Assembly (NCBI GenBank): GCA_963402885.1
Contig: OY727100.1
Span: 4,216,001 to 4,280,000 of the forward strand
Direction of reading: 5' to 3'
Length of the DNA stretch: 64,000 bases
From: Antedon bifida
Taxonomy: Eukaryota; Echinodermata; Crinoidea; Comatulida; Antedonidae
Position numbers and translations under genes: made by a program. Of the stretch, positions 1 through 14,416 are shown piece after piece. The notes beneath the pieces are model-generated. The model was not told the origin of the DNA and did not search any database. It saw nothing but the letters and a program-made list of their open reading frames with translations. The number at the start of each line of letters is the position of its first letter. Position 1 is the first letter of the stretch.

Positions 1-820
1 CTACCAAACCCATATTTTGGTTGCACTCGCGCACAGTGATAATAAATATGATCTAGTTTAGCACTGTGCGCTACCATACCTAATTTGGTTACACTCGCGC
101 ACAGTGATAATAAATAGGATTTAGTTTAGTTCTGTGCGCTACCACATCTATTTTGATTGCACTTGAGCACAGTGATAATAAAAAGGATCTAGTTTATCAC
201 TGTGTGCTACCATACTCATTTTGGTGGCACTCGCGCAAAGTGGTAAAAAATAGGATTTGGTTTAGCACTGTGCGCTACCATATCAATTTTGATTGCCCTT
301 GAGCACAGTGATAATAAATATGATCTAGTTTATCACTGTGCGCTACCAAACGCATTTTTGTTGCACTCGCGCACAGTGATACTAAATATGATCTAGTTTA
401 GCACTGTGCGCTACCAAACCCATATTTTGGTTGCACTCGCGCACAGTGATAATAAATATGATCTAGTTTAGGACTGTGCGCTACCATACCTAATTTGGTT
501 ACACTCGCGCACAGTGATAATAAATAGGATTTAGTTTAGTTCTGTGCGCTACCACATCTATTTTGATTGCACTTGAGCACAGTGATAATAAAAAGGATCT
601 AGTTTATCACTGTGTGCTACCATACTCATTTTGGTGGCACTCGCGCAAAGTGGTAAAAAATAGGATTTGGTTTAGCACTGTGCGCTACCATATCAATTTT
701 GATTGCCCTTGAGCACAGTGATAATAAATATGATCTAGTTTATCACTGTGCGCTACCAAACGCATTTTTGTTGCACTCGCGCACAGTGATACTAAATATG
801 ATGTAGTTTAGCACTGTGCG
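1..820. repeat. 410-bp higher-order satellite block, two copies
   Basis: Bases 1-410 and 411-820 are nearly identical, about six 68-bp units each, including the same rare variants (aaacccatattttgg, tacctaatttgg, cacatctattttg). One visible difference is tttagcactg in the first copy against tttaggactg in the second. This shows recent block-wise amplification rather than independent drift of single units. Confidence 0.85.
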
Positions 821-2399
821 CTACCATACCCAATTTGGTTACACTCGCGCACAGTGATAATAAATAGGATTTAGTTTAGTTCTGTGCGCTACCATATCTA
901 TTTTGATTGCCCTTGAGCACAGTGATAATAAATATGATCTAGTTTAGAACTGCGCGCTACCATACCCATTTTGGTTGCACTCGCGCACAGTGATAATAAA
1001 TAAAATTTAGCTTAGCACTGTGCGCTACCATATTCATTTTGATTGCACTTGAGCACAGTAATAATAAATAGGATCTAGTCTAGCACTGTGCGCTATCATA
1101 CTCATTTTGGTTGCAGTCGCGCACAGTGATAATAAATATGATCTAGTTTATCACAGTGTGCTACCATACCCATTTTGGTTGCACTTGAGCACAGTGATAA
1201 TAAATAGGATTTAGTTTAACACTGTTCGCTACAATACCCATTTTGGTTGCACTCGCGCACAGTGATAATAAATATGATCTAGTTCAGCACTGTGAGCTAC
1301 CATACCCAATTTGGTTACACTCGCGCACAGTGATAATAAATAGGATTTAGTTTAGTTCTGTGCGCTACCATATCTATTTTGATTGCACTTGAGCACAGTG
1401 ATAATAAATAGGATCTAGTTTATCACTGTGTGCTACCATACTCATTTTGGTGGCACTCGCGCAAAGTGGTAAAAAATAGGATTTGGTTTAGCACTGTGCG
1501 CTACCATACCCATTTTGGTTGCACTCGTGCACAGTGGGAAAAAATAGGATTTTAGTTTAGCACTGTGCGCTACCATACCCATTTTGGTTGCACTCGCGTA
1601 CAGTGATAATAAATAGGATTAAATTTAGCACTGTGCGCTACCATACCCATTTTAGTTGCACTCGCGCACAGTGATAATAGGATTTAGTTTAACACTGTTC
1701 GCTACAATACCCATTTTGGTTGCACTCGCGCACAGTGATAATTAATAGGATTTAGTTTAGGACTGTGCGCTACCATACCTATTTTGGTTGCACTTCAGCA
1801 CAGTGATAAGAAATAGGATTTAGTTCAGCACTGTGTGCTACTATACCCATTTTGGCTGCACTTGAGCACAGTGATAAGAAATAGGATCTAGTTCAGCACT
1901 GTGCACTACCAAACCCATTTTGGTTGCACTCGCGCACAGTGATAGTAAATATGATCTAGTTTTCACTGTGCGCTACCATACCCATTTTGGTTGCACTCGT
2001 GCACAGTGGTAAAAAATAGGATTTTAGTTTAGCACTGTGCGCTACCATACCCATTTTGGTTGCACTCGCGTACAGTGATAATAAATAGGATTTAATTTAG
2101 CACTGTGCGCTACCATACCCATTTTAGTTGCACTCGCGCACAGTGATAATAGGATTTAGTTTATCACTGTGCGCTACCATACGCATTTTGGTTGCACTCG
2201 CGCACAGTGATACTAAATATGATCTAGTTTACCACCATGCGCTACCAAACCAATATTTTGGTTGCACTAGCGCACATTGATAATAAATATGATCTAGTTT
2301 AGCACTGTGCGCTACCATACCAAATTTGGTTACACTCGCGCACAGTGATAATAAATAGGATATAGTTTAGCACTGTGCGCTACCATACCCATTTTTGGT

Positions 2400-4425
2400 T
2401 GCACTTGAGCACAGTGATAAGAAATAGGATTTAGTTCAGCACTGTGTGCTACTATACCCATTTTGGCTGCACTTGAGCACAGTGATAAGAAATAGGATCT
2501 AGTTCAGCACTGTGCACTACCAAACCCATTTTGGTTGCACTCGCGCACAGTGATAATAAATATGATCTAGTTTATCACTGTGCGCTACCATACCCATTTT
2601 GGTTGCACTCGTGCACAGTGGTAAAAAATAGGATTTTAGTTTAGCACTGTGCGCTACCATACCCATTTTGGTTGCACTCGCGTACAGTGATAATAAATAG
2701 GATTTAGTTTAGCACTGTGCGCTACCATACCCATTTTAGTTGCACTCGCGCACAGTGATAATAGGATTTAGTTTATCACTGTGCGCTACCATATGCATTT
2801 TGGTTGCACTCGCGCACAGTGATACTAAATATGATCTAGTTTAGCACTGTGCGCTACCAAACCCATATTTTGGTTGCACTCGCGCACAGTGATAATAAAT
2901 ATGATCTAGTTTAGCACTGTGTGCTACCATACCCAATTTGGTTACACTCGCGCACAGTGATAATAAATAGGATTTAGTTTAGTTCTGTGCGCTACCATAT
3001 CTATTTTGATTGCCCTTGAGCACAGTGATAATAAATATGATCTAGTTTAGAACTGCGCGCTACCATACCCATTTTGGTTGCACTCGCGCACAGTGATAAT
3101 AAATAAAATTTAGCTTAGCACTGTGCGCTACCATATTCATTTTGATTGCACTTGAGCACAGTAATAATAAATAGGATCTAGTCTAGCACTGTCCGCTATC
3201 ATACTCATTTTGGTTGCACTCGCGCACAGTGATAATAAATATGATCTAGTTTAACACTGTGCGCTACAATACCCATTTTGGTTGCACTCGCGCACAGTGA
3301 TAATTAATAGGATTTAGTTTAGGACTGTGCGCTACCATACCCATTTTGGTTGCACTTGAGCACAGTAATAATAAATATGATCTAGTTTATCACTGTGCGC
3401 TACCATGCCCATTTTGGTTGCACTTGAGCACAGTGATAATAAATAGGATTTAGTTTAACAGTGTGCGCTACCATACTTATTTTGGTTGCACTTGAGCACA
3501 GTGATAATAAATATGATCTAGTTTATCACTGTGCGCTATCATACCCATTGTGGTTGCACTCGCGCACAGTGATAATAAATATGATCTAGTTTATCACAGT
3601 GTGCTACCATACCCATTTTGGTTGCACTTGAGCACAGTGATAATAAATAGGATTTAGTTTAGCACTGTGCGCTACCATACCCATTTTGGTTGCACTCGCG
3701 CACAGTGATAATTAATAGGATTTAGTTTAGCACTGTGCGCTACCATACCCATTTTGGTTGGATTGGCGCACAGTGATAATAAATAGGATTTAATTTAGTA
3801 AAGTGCGCTACCCTATCCATTTTGATTGCACTTGAGCACAATGATAATAAATAAGAATTAGTTTAGCACTGTGCGCTACCAATCCTATTTTGGTTGCACT
3901 CGCGCACAGTGATAATAAATAGGATTTAGTTTAGCACTGTGCGCTACCATATCCATTTTGGTTGCACTTGAGCACAGTGATAATTAATAGGATTTAGTTT
4001 AGCACTGTGCGCTACCATTCCCATTTTGGTTGCACTTGAGCACAGTGAAAATGAATAGGATCTAGTTTAGCACTGTGCGCTACCATACCCATTTTGGTTG
4101 CACTCGCGCACAGTGATACTAAATATGATCTAGTTTAGCACTGTGCGCTACCAAACCCATATTTTGGTTGCACTCGCGCACAGTGATAATAAATATGATC
4201 TAGTTCAGCACTGTGAGCTACCATACCCAATTTGGTTACACTCGCGCACAGTGATAATAAATAGGATTTAGTTTAGTTCTGTGCGCTACCATATCTATTT
4301 TGATTGCACTTGAGCACAGTGATAATAAATAGGATCTAGTTTATCACTGTGTGCTACCATACTCATTTTGGTGGCACTCGCGCAAAGTGGTAAAAAATAG
4401 GATTTGGTTTAGCACTGTGCGCTAC
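2400..4425. repeat. Higher-order satellite block, copy A
   Basis: This roughly 2-kb stretch recurs at about 6727-8820. Rare marker units keep a fixed offset of 4327 bp (ttagttcagc at 2431/6758, ctatcatacccattgtgg at 3536/7863). The offset becomes 4395 bp by the marker tagtaaagtgcgc (3796/8191), which means one extra 68-bp unit in copy B. A partial third copy carries the same markers at 10645 and 11041. Confidence 0.8.
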
Positions 4426-6726
4426 CATACCCATTTTGGTTGCACTCGTGCACAGTGGGAAAAAATAGGATTTTAGTTTAGCACTGTGCGCTACCATACC
4501 CATTTTGGTTGCACTCGCGTACAGTGATAATAAATAGGATTAAATTTAGCACTGTGCGCTACCATACCCATTTTAGTTGCACTCGCGCACAGTGATAATA
4601 GGATTTAGTTTATCACTGTGCGCTACCATACGCATTTTGGTTGCACTCGCGCACAGTGATACTAAATATGATCTAGTTTACCACCATGCGCTACCAAACC
4701 AATATTTTGGTTGCACTCGCGCACATTGATAATAAATATGATCTAGTTTAGCACTGTGCGCTACCATACCAAATTTGGTTACACTCGCGCACAGTGATAA
4801 TAAATAGGATTTAGTTTAGTTCTGTGCGCTACCATATCCATTTTGATTGCCCTTGAGCACAGTGATAATAAATATGATCTAGTTTAGAACTGCGCGCTAC
4901 CATACCCATTTTGGTTGCGCTCGCGCACAGTGATAATAAATAAAATTTAGCTTAGCACTGTGCGCTACCATATCCATTTTGATTGCACTTGAGCACAGTA
5001 ATAATAAATAGGATCTAGTCTACCACTGTGCGCTATCATACTCATTCTGGTTGCACTCGCGCACAGTGATAATAAATAAAATTTAGCTTAGCACTGTGCG
5101 CTACCATATTCATTTTGATTGCACTTGAGCACAGTGATAATAAATAGGATCTAGTTTAGCACTGTGCGCTACCATACCCATTTTGGTTGCACTCGCGCAC
5201 AGTGATAATAAATAGGATTTAGTTTTGCACTGTGCGCTACCATACCCATTTTGGATTTTGGTTGCACTCGCGTACAGTGATAATAAATAGGATTTAGTTT
5301 AGTTCTGTTCGCTACCATATCCATTTTGATTGCACTTAAGCACTGTGATAATAAATAGGATCTAGTTTATAACTGTGCGTGATAATAAATAGGATTAATT
5401 CAGCACTGTCTGCTACTATACCCATTTTGACTGCACTTGAGCACAGTGATAAGAAATAGGATCTAGTTCAGCACTGTGCACTACCAAACCCATTTTGGTT
5501 GCACTCGCGCACAGTGATAATAAATATGATTTAGTTTAGCACTGTGCGCTACCATCCCCATTTTGGTTGCACTCGCGCACAGTGATAATAAATATGATCT
5601 AGTTTATCACTGTGCGCTACCATACCCATTTTGGTTGCACTTGAGCACAGTGAAAATAAATAGGATCTAGTTTATCACTGTGCGCTACCATACCCATTTT
5701 GGTTGCACTCGCGCACAGTGATAATTAATAGGATTTAGTTTAGCACTGTGCGCTACCATTCCCATTTTGGTTGCACTTGAGCACAGTGATAATTAATAGG
5801 ATTTAGTTTAGCACTGTGCGCTACAATTCCCATTTTGGTTGCACTTGAGCACAGTGAAAATGAATAGGATCTAGTTTAGCACTGTGCGCTACCATACCCA
5901 TTTTGGTTGCACTCGCGCACAGTGATACTAAATATGATCTAGTTTAGCACTGTGCGCTACCAAAACCATATTTTGGTTGCACTCGCGCACAGTGATAATA
6001 AATATGATCTAGTTTAGCACTGTGCGCTACCATACCTAATTTGGTTACACTCGCGCACAGTGATAATAAATAGGATTTAGTTTAGTTCTGTGCGCTACCA
6101 CATCTATTTTGATTGCACTTGAGCACAGTGATAATAAAAAGGATCTAGTTTACCACTGTGTGCTACCATACTCATTTTGGTGGCACTCGCGCAAAGTGGT
6201 AAAAAATAGGATTTGGTTTAGCACTGTGCGCTACCATATCAATTTTGATTGCCCTTGAGCACAGTGATAATAATTATGATCTAGTTTAGCACTGTGCGCT
6301 ACCATACCCATTTTGGTTGCACTCGCGCACAGTGATAATAAATAGAATTTAGTTTAGCACTGTGCGCTACCATATCCATTTTGATTGCACTTGAGCACAG
6401 TAATAATAAATAGGATCTAGTTTAGCACTGTGCGCTATCATACTCATTTTGGTTGCACTCGCGCACAGTGATAATAAATATGATCTGGTTTAGCACTGTA
6501 CGCTATCATACTCATTTTGGTTGCACTCGCGCAGAGTGATAATAAATGTGATCTAGTTTAGCACTGTGCGCTACCAAACCCATTTTGATTGCACCCGCGC
6601 ACAGTGATAATAAATATGATTTAGTTTAGCACTGTGCGCTACCATACCCAATATGGTTGAACTCGCGCACAGTGATAATAAATATGATATAGTTTAGCAC
6701 TGTGCGCTACCATACCCATTTTTTGT

Positions 6727-8820
6727 TGCACTTGAACACAGTGATAAGAAATAGGATTTAGTTCAGCACTGTGTGCTACTATACCCATTTTGGCTGCACT
6801 TGAGCACAGTGATAAGAAATAGGATCTAGTTCAGCACTGTGCACTACCAAACCCATTTTGGTTGCACTCGCGCACAGTGATAATAAATATGATCTAGTTT
6901 ATCACTGTGCGCTACCATACCCATTTTGGTTGCACTCGTGCACAGTGGTAAAAAATAGGATTTTAGTTTAGCACTGTGCGCTACCATACCCATTTTGGTT
7001 GCACTCGCGTACAGTGATAATAAATAGGATTTAGTTTAGCACTGTGCGCTACCATACCCATTTTAGTTGCACTCGCGCACAGTGATAATAGGATTTAGTT
7101 TATCACTGTGCGCTACCATACGCATTTTGGTTGCACTCGCGCACAGTGATACTAAATATGATCTAGTTTAGCACTGTGCGCTACCAAACCCATATTTTGG
7201 TTGCACTCGCGCACAGTGATAATAAATATGATCTAGTTTAGCACTGTGCGCTACCATACCCAATTTGGTTACACTCGCGCACAGTGATAATAAATAGGAT
7301 TTAGTTTAGTTCTGTGCGCTACCATATCTATTTTGATTGCCCTTGAGCACAGTGATAATAAATATGATCTAGTTTAGAACTGCGCGCTACCATACCCATT
7401 TTGGTTGCACTCGCGCACAGTGATAATAAATAAAATTTAGCTTAGCACTGTGCGCTACCATATTCATTTTGATTGCACTTGAGCACAGTAATAATAAATA
7501 GGATCTAGTCTAGCACTGTGCGCTATCATACTCATTTTGGTTGCACTCGCGCACAGTGATAAAAAATATGATCTAGTTTAACACTGTGCGCTACAATACC
7601 CATTTTGGTTGCACTCGCGCACAGTGATAATTAATAGGATTTAGTTTAGGACTGTGCGCTACCATACCCATTTTGGTTGCACTTGAGCACAGTAATAATA
7701 AATATGATCTAGTTTATCACTGTGCGCTACCATGCCCATTTTGGTTGCACTTGAGCACAGTGATAATAAATAGGATTTAGTTTAACAGTGTGCGCTACCA
7801 TACTTATTTTGGTTGCACTTGAGCACAGTGATAATAAATATGATCTAGTTTATCACTGTGCGCTATCATACCCATTGTGGTTGCACTCGCGCACAGTGAT
7901 AATAAATATGATCTAGTTTATCACAGTGTGCTACCATACCCATTTTGGTTGCACTTGAGCACAGTGATAATTAATAGGATTTAGTTTAGGACTGTGCGCT
8001 ACCATACCTATTTTGGTTGCACTTGAGCACAGTGATAATTAATAGGATTTAGTTTAGCACTGTGCGCAACCATACCCATTTTGGTTGCACTCGCGCACAG
8101 TGATAATTAATAGGATTTAGTTTAGCACTGTGCGCTACCATACCCATTTTGGTTGGATTGGCGCACAGTGATAATAAATAGGATTTAATTTAGTAAAGTG
8201 CGCTACCCTATCCATTTTGATTGCACTTGAGCACAGTGATAATAAATAAGAATTAGTTTAGCACTGTGCGCTACCAATCCTATTTTGGTTGCACTCGCGC
8301 ACAGTGATAATAAATAGGATTTAGTTTAGCACTGTGCGCTACCATATCCATTTTGGTTGCACTTGAGCACAGTGATAATTAATAGGATTTAGTTTAGCAC
8401 TGTGCGCTACCATTCCCATTTTGGTTGCACTTGAGCACAGTGAAAATGAATAGGATCTAGTTTAGCACTGTGCGCTACCATACCCATTTTGGTTGCACTC
8501 GCGCACAGTGATACTAAATATGATCTAGTTTAGCACTGTGCGCTACCAAACCCATATTTTGGTTGCACTCGCGCACAGTGATAATAAAGATGATCTAGTT
8601 CAGCACTGTGAGCTACCATACCCAATTTGGTTACACTCGCGCACAGTGATAATAAATAGGATTTAGTTTAGTTCTGTGCGCTACCATATCTATTTTGATT
8701 GCACTTGAGCACAGTGATAATAAATAGGATCTAGTTTATCACTGTGTGCTACCATACTCATTTTGGTGGCACTCGCGCAAAGTGGTAAAAAATAGGATTT
8801 GGTTTAGCACTGTGCGCTAC
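6727..8820. repeat. Higher-order satellite block, copy B
   Basis: This is the second copy of the block at 2400-4425, longer by one 68-bp unit inserted between the markers at 7863 and 8191. It diverges from copy A after the shared gcaaagtggtaaaaaatagg unit near 8820. Confidence 0.8.
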
Positions 8821-11214
8821 CATATCCATTTTGATTGCCCTTGAGCACAGTGATAATAATTATGATCTAGTTTAGCACTGTGCGCTACCATACCCATTTT
8901 GGTTGCACTCCCGCACAGTGATAATAAATAGAATTTAGTTTAGCACTGTGCGCTACCATATCCATTTTGATTGCACTTGAGCACAGTAATAATAAATAGG
9001 ATCTAGTTTAGCACTGTGCGCTATCATACTCATTTTGGTTGCACACGCGCACAGTGATAATAAAATGATCTGGTTTAGCACTCTACGCTATCATACTCAT
9101 TTTGGTTGCACTCGCGCACAGTGATAATAAATATGATCTAGTTTAGCACTATTCGCTAACATATCCATTTTGATTGCACTTGAGCAGTGATAATGAATAG
9201 GATCTAGTTTAGCACTGTGCGCTACCATAACCATTTTGGTTGCACTCGCGCCCAGTGATAATAAATATGATCTAGTTTAGCACTGTGCGCTACCAAACCC
9301 ATTTTGATTGCACTCGCGCACAGTGATAATAAATATGATTTAGTTTAGCACTGTGCGCTACCATACCCAATATGGTTGCACTCGCGCACAGTGATAATAA
9401 ATATGATATAGTTTAGCACTGTGCACTACCATACCCATTTTGGTTGCACTTGAGCACAGTGATAAGAAATAGGATTTAGTTCAGCACTGTGTGCTACTAT
9501 ACCCATTTTGGCTGCACTTGAGCACAGTGATAATAAATAGGATCTAGTTCAGCACTGTGCACTACCAAACCCATTTTGGTTGTACTAGCGCACAGTGATA
9601 GTAAATATGATCTAGTTTATCACTGTGCGCTACCATACCCATTTTGGTTGCACTCGTGCACAGTGGTAAAAAATAGGATTTTAGTTTAGCACTGTGCGCT
9701 ACCATACCCATTTTGGTTGCTCTCGCGTACAGTGATAATAGGATTTAGTTTATCACTGTGCGCTACCATACGCATTTTGGTTGCACTCGCGCACAGTGAT
9801 ACTAAATATTATCTAGTTTAGCACTGTGGGCTACCATACCCATTTTAGTTGCACTCGCGCACAGTGATAATAGGATTTAGTTTATCACTGTGCGCTACCA
9901 TACGCATTTTGGTTGCACTCGCGCACAGTGATACTAAATATGATCTAGTTTAGCACTATGCGCTACCAAACCCATATTTTGGTTGCACTCGCGCACAGTG
10001 ATAATAAATATGATCTAGTTTAGCACTGTGCGCTACCATACCAAATTTGGTTACACTCGCGCACAGTGATAATAAATAGGATTTAGTTTAGTTCTGTGCG
10101 CTACCATATCCATTTTGATTGCCCTTGAGCACAGTGATAATAAATATGATCTAGTTTAGAACTGCTCGCTACCATACCCATTTTGGTTGCACTCGCGCAC
10201 AGTGATAATAAATAAAATTTAGCTTAGCACTGTGCGCTACCATATCCATTTTGATTGCACTTGAGCACAGTAATAATAAATAGGATCTAGTCTAGCACTG
10301 TGCGCTATCATACTTATTTTGGTTGCACTCGCGCACAGTGATAATAAATATAATCTAGTTTAACACTGTGCGCTACAATACCCATTTTGGTTGCACTCGC
10401 GCACAGTGATAATTAATAGGATTTAGTTTAGGACTGTGCGCTACCATACCCATTTTGGTTGCACTTGAGCACAGTAATAATAAATATGATCTAGTTTATC
10501 ACTGTGCGCTACCATGCCCATTTTGGTTGCACTTGAGCACAGTGATAATAAATAGGATTTAGTTTAACAGTTTGCGCTACCATACTTATTTTGGTTGTAC
10601 TTGAGCACAGTGATAATAAATATGATCTAGTTTATCACTGTGCGCTATCATACCCATTGTGGTTGCACTCGCGCACAGTGATAATAAATATGATCTAGTT
10701 TATCACAGTGCGCTACCATACCCATTTTGGTTGCACTTGAGCACAGTGATAATAAATAGGATTTAGTTTAACACTGTGCGCTACAATACCCATTTTGGTT
10801 GCACTCGCGCACAGTGATAATTAATAGGATTTAGTTTAGGACTGTGCGCTACCATACCTCTTTTGGTTGCACTCGCGCACAGTGATAATTAATAGGATTT
10901 AGTTTAGCACTGTGCGCTACCATACCCATTTTGGTTGCACTCGCGCACAGTGATAATTAATAGGATTTAGTTTAGCACTGTGCGCTACCATACCCATTTT
11001 GGTTAGATTGGCGCACAGTGATAATAAATAGGATTTAATTTAGTAAAGTGCGCTACCATATCCATTTTGATTGCACTTGAGCACAGTGATAATAAATAAG
11101 AATTAGTTTAGCACTGTGCGCTACCAATCCTATTTTGGTTGCACTCACGCACAGTGATAATTAATAGGATTTAGTTTATCACTGTGCGCTACTAAACCTA
11201 TTTTGGTTGCACTA

Positions 11215-14200
11215 GCCTGTCGTTCATACCTCAGACCGAACTTGCGTTGATAGTTAAGGGTTAGATTCGAGCCCAAGTAAGCAGCGGATACTGCAACAAC
11301 ATGATGATGATGCTTTGCCCTACTCTATGCATTTGAATCAGGTAACTATATATTTTGATTTATTTTAGGCCAAAAGTACGTTTTATCAATAAAAAGGTTT
11401 TTTCTACTAAATCAAAACTTATCAGGGAAGAGCGAAAATATCTGCATTAGTGTTTTCCAGATTATCAGTTCTTCTTTCAAATAAGCCAGCTATAAAGTAA
11501 CGCAGAATGTCCTTCCTAACAACATAAAATAATTTAATAAATAGCAAATTTCGTTGTGATTGCAATAGACTTATATCTGTTTTTTTTTATGTAATGAAAA
11601 TACTTGCGTTTTTAAATATCTACCGTGCCGGTATCGTATCTTAGATACTGATTTAAAAATAAGTTTGTTTGTAATTTGTAAAGCTGGTTCGACTCCCGCC
11701 TCTCCCCCAACAACTTTTCAATATAAATTTGCATTCACGTACCACTAGCGTAGTTTATGTGTAATTTTATTTTATGTGGTTGGCTACATGTGGCGTTTTC
11801 GCGTCTCGCATAGTGGTACAATTGGTTAGTAACATATTTTTAAAGTGTTAATGGGTGAATTAAGTTAATTTATCACGCATTGTAATCAAAGTAAACAAAT
11901 AATTTAAACATAGGGAACTATCCACCCAACTATGTTGTATAAAAATATAAATGTGTATTATATTGTAAGTCGAAAACATCAGCATAAACTAAATAGCCTT
12001 TTGAAAGACGTTTAATTTCATTTAAAATTCGTACAATTCAAGTAATATAGTACAGTAAGTTCGATAGCAGACCCATTAAAGGCAACATTTATTTTATATT
12101 TAGGAAAAAGGCTGGCTGAAATGGAAGTAAGAATTTTACTTTCTAAGGTAAATGACATATATTTTATCTTAAATATGCAATATATTCCAAAAGTACGCAC
12201 ATCCACACTCACACTTCTATGATAGTGATAGTTACACCGTGGAAGAAATGTTTACACTCAGTTGTACGTGAATAATTTATTAATGACGTAATGCATAAAC
12301 AGGCGAATAGAGAGGAAGATCTGAACTTTTTTTACTCGGGGTACCCGAGTCCAGGACTCTCTCATCTTCTCTTCCATCCGACACTATTGAGTAAAAAGTG
12401 CGATTTATAAAGTACTACTTCTCCCTTACTCGTTGTAGTATTGAGCTGGGATTTGGTATAAATATACATGTCCTCAAAGCTATAGAGCCGGATTTTTAAA
12501 TTTCAAACCGGATGCAGCCACATGACGTCTCGAAGATGGTACCGTATAGCCGTATTTGGTAGCGAGGTTATTGATGTGTATGTGACTTCACATCTCGTCT
12601 TTTGACGTCATTACAGCTTCTTTTGCTGTACCCCGAGTATCGCACATTCGTGCTTGTTTTGTTTATTACGAGTACGGGTTCGAATCCGGTATTCATCATG
12701 TTATTGTAAATGATTAACCGCAATAATACTAACGAACTTGCCACTAACAGTTTACATCTCAAAATTGAATCTATCTATATTTTCGTAAGATAGAAAATAT
12801 AATTTTTTTTTTAATGTTTCTTTTCAGATATGTCAGAAGTTCGTAATTAAGCCAAAAAGTGATGAAGAGCTTGTTGGGCATTTGAGAATTCTATTAGTTC
12901 CAGAAAAGAATTTTCCACTGAGATTTGTGCGTAGATGTACGTAACTTGCACCAAAACACAAGAGAACCCGTAAAATACCCTCTTTTGTTGTACAGCTTTT
13001 GAAAACACATTAGACCCGGATTGAAAAAAATTGTACCGATATTTATTATTATTAACTATAACTAAACGATAAGGCAGAACAAAAATGATCGTGTTAATGA
13101 AATTATTTCTAGAAGTTAATACGATAAGATATAGAAGGTATTTGCATACCGTCTAGATAAAGACTGGACCTAGACAATCCACCAAAACGGTGTCGAAGAA
13201 TCGAGCGAGTAAGCGCACATCGACCTCAATGTCAGCACATGCGCATAATAAATCAATGACTTAACTAGTTCTGGTCTTTAGGTGTAAATTGAAAAAAAAA
13301 TAGGAACAATAATTAGGCCTACCTTAATTCTATAGATCTTCCTTTATAAATCCAAAAGCAAATATACAGTAATTCCAATAAAATATAAAACACATATATG
13401 TATAGTAACAAATTACTCTCCAGTATACAACAAAGTATGATTGACTATACATTTACCACACAGCAACCATGTTATTCTACGCAAAAACTGAGCAGAGGAA
13501 CGATTGTAGCAAACAGAAAAACAACAACAAAAAAAGAATAGAAATGTGCAACTATGCTAGATGCAAATTAGGATGCAAATTAGGATGCAAATTAAGAGGA
13601 GTCACCGAATGAATACAATAGCATATTTACTAGTAATTCATCACAGTAAAGAAACAAAGAGCCGTCGCTTTCTTCGTCGCTCAAATTAAAATGCTTACGT
13701 ATAATATATGTTTTATTCATTCATATACAAAGTAAAACCGGATTGGATCGACCAACTGGAGTTCAGTGGGCTTGTATTGAGGCTATGGCCCAGGGGGTTG
13801 CAGGAGAAATTCTCTACTTTTTTTAGTTTTAGAGAGATTTTTTAGAAGGTTAGGTTTTCAATATTTAGGACGAGTTTTATTGTTTATGTTTTTATCAAGG
13901 CAAGTTCATAGTTGATACAACTAAGCCGTCATACAGATAGATGCACTATTAAACTAAACAACGATGCCACATACATGACCAAAATATGTGAGTACAGACA
14001 CTATCCCAACATTCACTTCCAACATCAAAATCAGTAGGTGAGAGGATGCATTCTCCGTGTGGGTCACCAGAATCCTTCATCAACAACAGTCATCCTCCAA
14101 GCACAGGAACATAACACAAAATTATGTGCAACATCAAAACAGTTCAAGACATGTACACCAGTACATTGAGATCCCTTCACCATGCCTTCAACAAACACTG

Positions 14201-14349
14201 CATGGCAGCATCTTAGCCAAAGTAATTGTACCTGGTAATTTTTTTAACTGGTCACCTTCATCTTTTAATTAAACATCTATAAATGTACAGGTAGCCCCTT
14301 TCATCTGGCCAGACGCAACACATGGCATTTATCTCTAGTTCCGAAAAAC
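11215..14349. other. Non-coding flank of the satellite
   Basis: No supported gene. The satellite ends inside a degraded unit and gives way to ordinary AT-rich sequence. Two isolated pol III B-box/T-arm-like strings (ggttcgactcc at 11687, ggttcgaatcc at about 12679) have no convincing tRNA body around them. A short triple repeat of gatgcaaatta lies at 13561-13595. Short open frames here lack splice signals or recognisable domains. Confidence 0.6.
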
Positions 14350-14353
14350 TCTG

Positions 14354-14416
14354 GGTTCCTACTAGGACGCAAAGCAAAGACGTAAGCGCAACGCTAGTAA
14401 TTTGACCAATCACGAC
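14354..14416. mobile_element. Single end of a TIR element related to the one at 26722-27054
   Basis: The sequence gttcctactaggacgc, then aagacgtaagcgcaacgc and gaccaatcac, matches the terminal inverted repeat of the element at 26722-27054. Only one end is recognisable here. It lies just downstream, in transcript sense, of the Link-module exon, so open frames running through it on the minus strand are transposon-derived. Confidence 0.6.

Larger units (their letters stand above)
1..11214. repeat. 68-bp satellite array with alternating inverted arms
   Basis: This is a tandem array of about 165 diverged copies of a 68-bp unit, cut by the left window edge and ending in a degraded copy near 11214. 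Each unit has an arm cactgtgcgc, a spacer of about 25 bases (taccatacccattttggttg type), the reverse-complement arm gcgcacagtg, then an AT-rich spacer of about 23 bases (ataataaataggatttag type). Arms therefore recur about every 34 bp in alternating orientation, and each can pair with either neighbour. A common variant changes ctcgcgcac to cttgagcac, leaving an 8-bp stem. No long open reading frame exists in the array. It is most likely satellite or heterochromatic DNA; any centromeric or structural role is inference. Confidence 0.97.

Noticed and set aside
1-11214. CRISPR-like array of repeats and spacers
   Set aside because: Spacers are themselves repeated variants of two sequences, the setting is eukaryotic, and no cas genes exist; it is a satellite.
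11680-12695. tRNA genes at ggttcgactcc and ggttcgaatcc
   Set aside because: Only the T-arm is present; no acceptor, D or anticodon arms could be folded.
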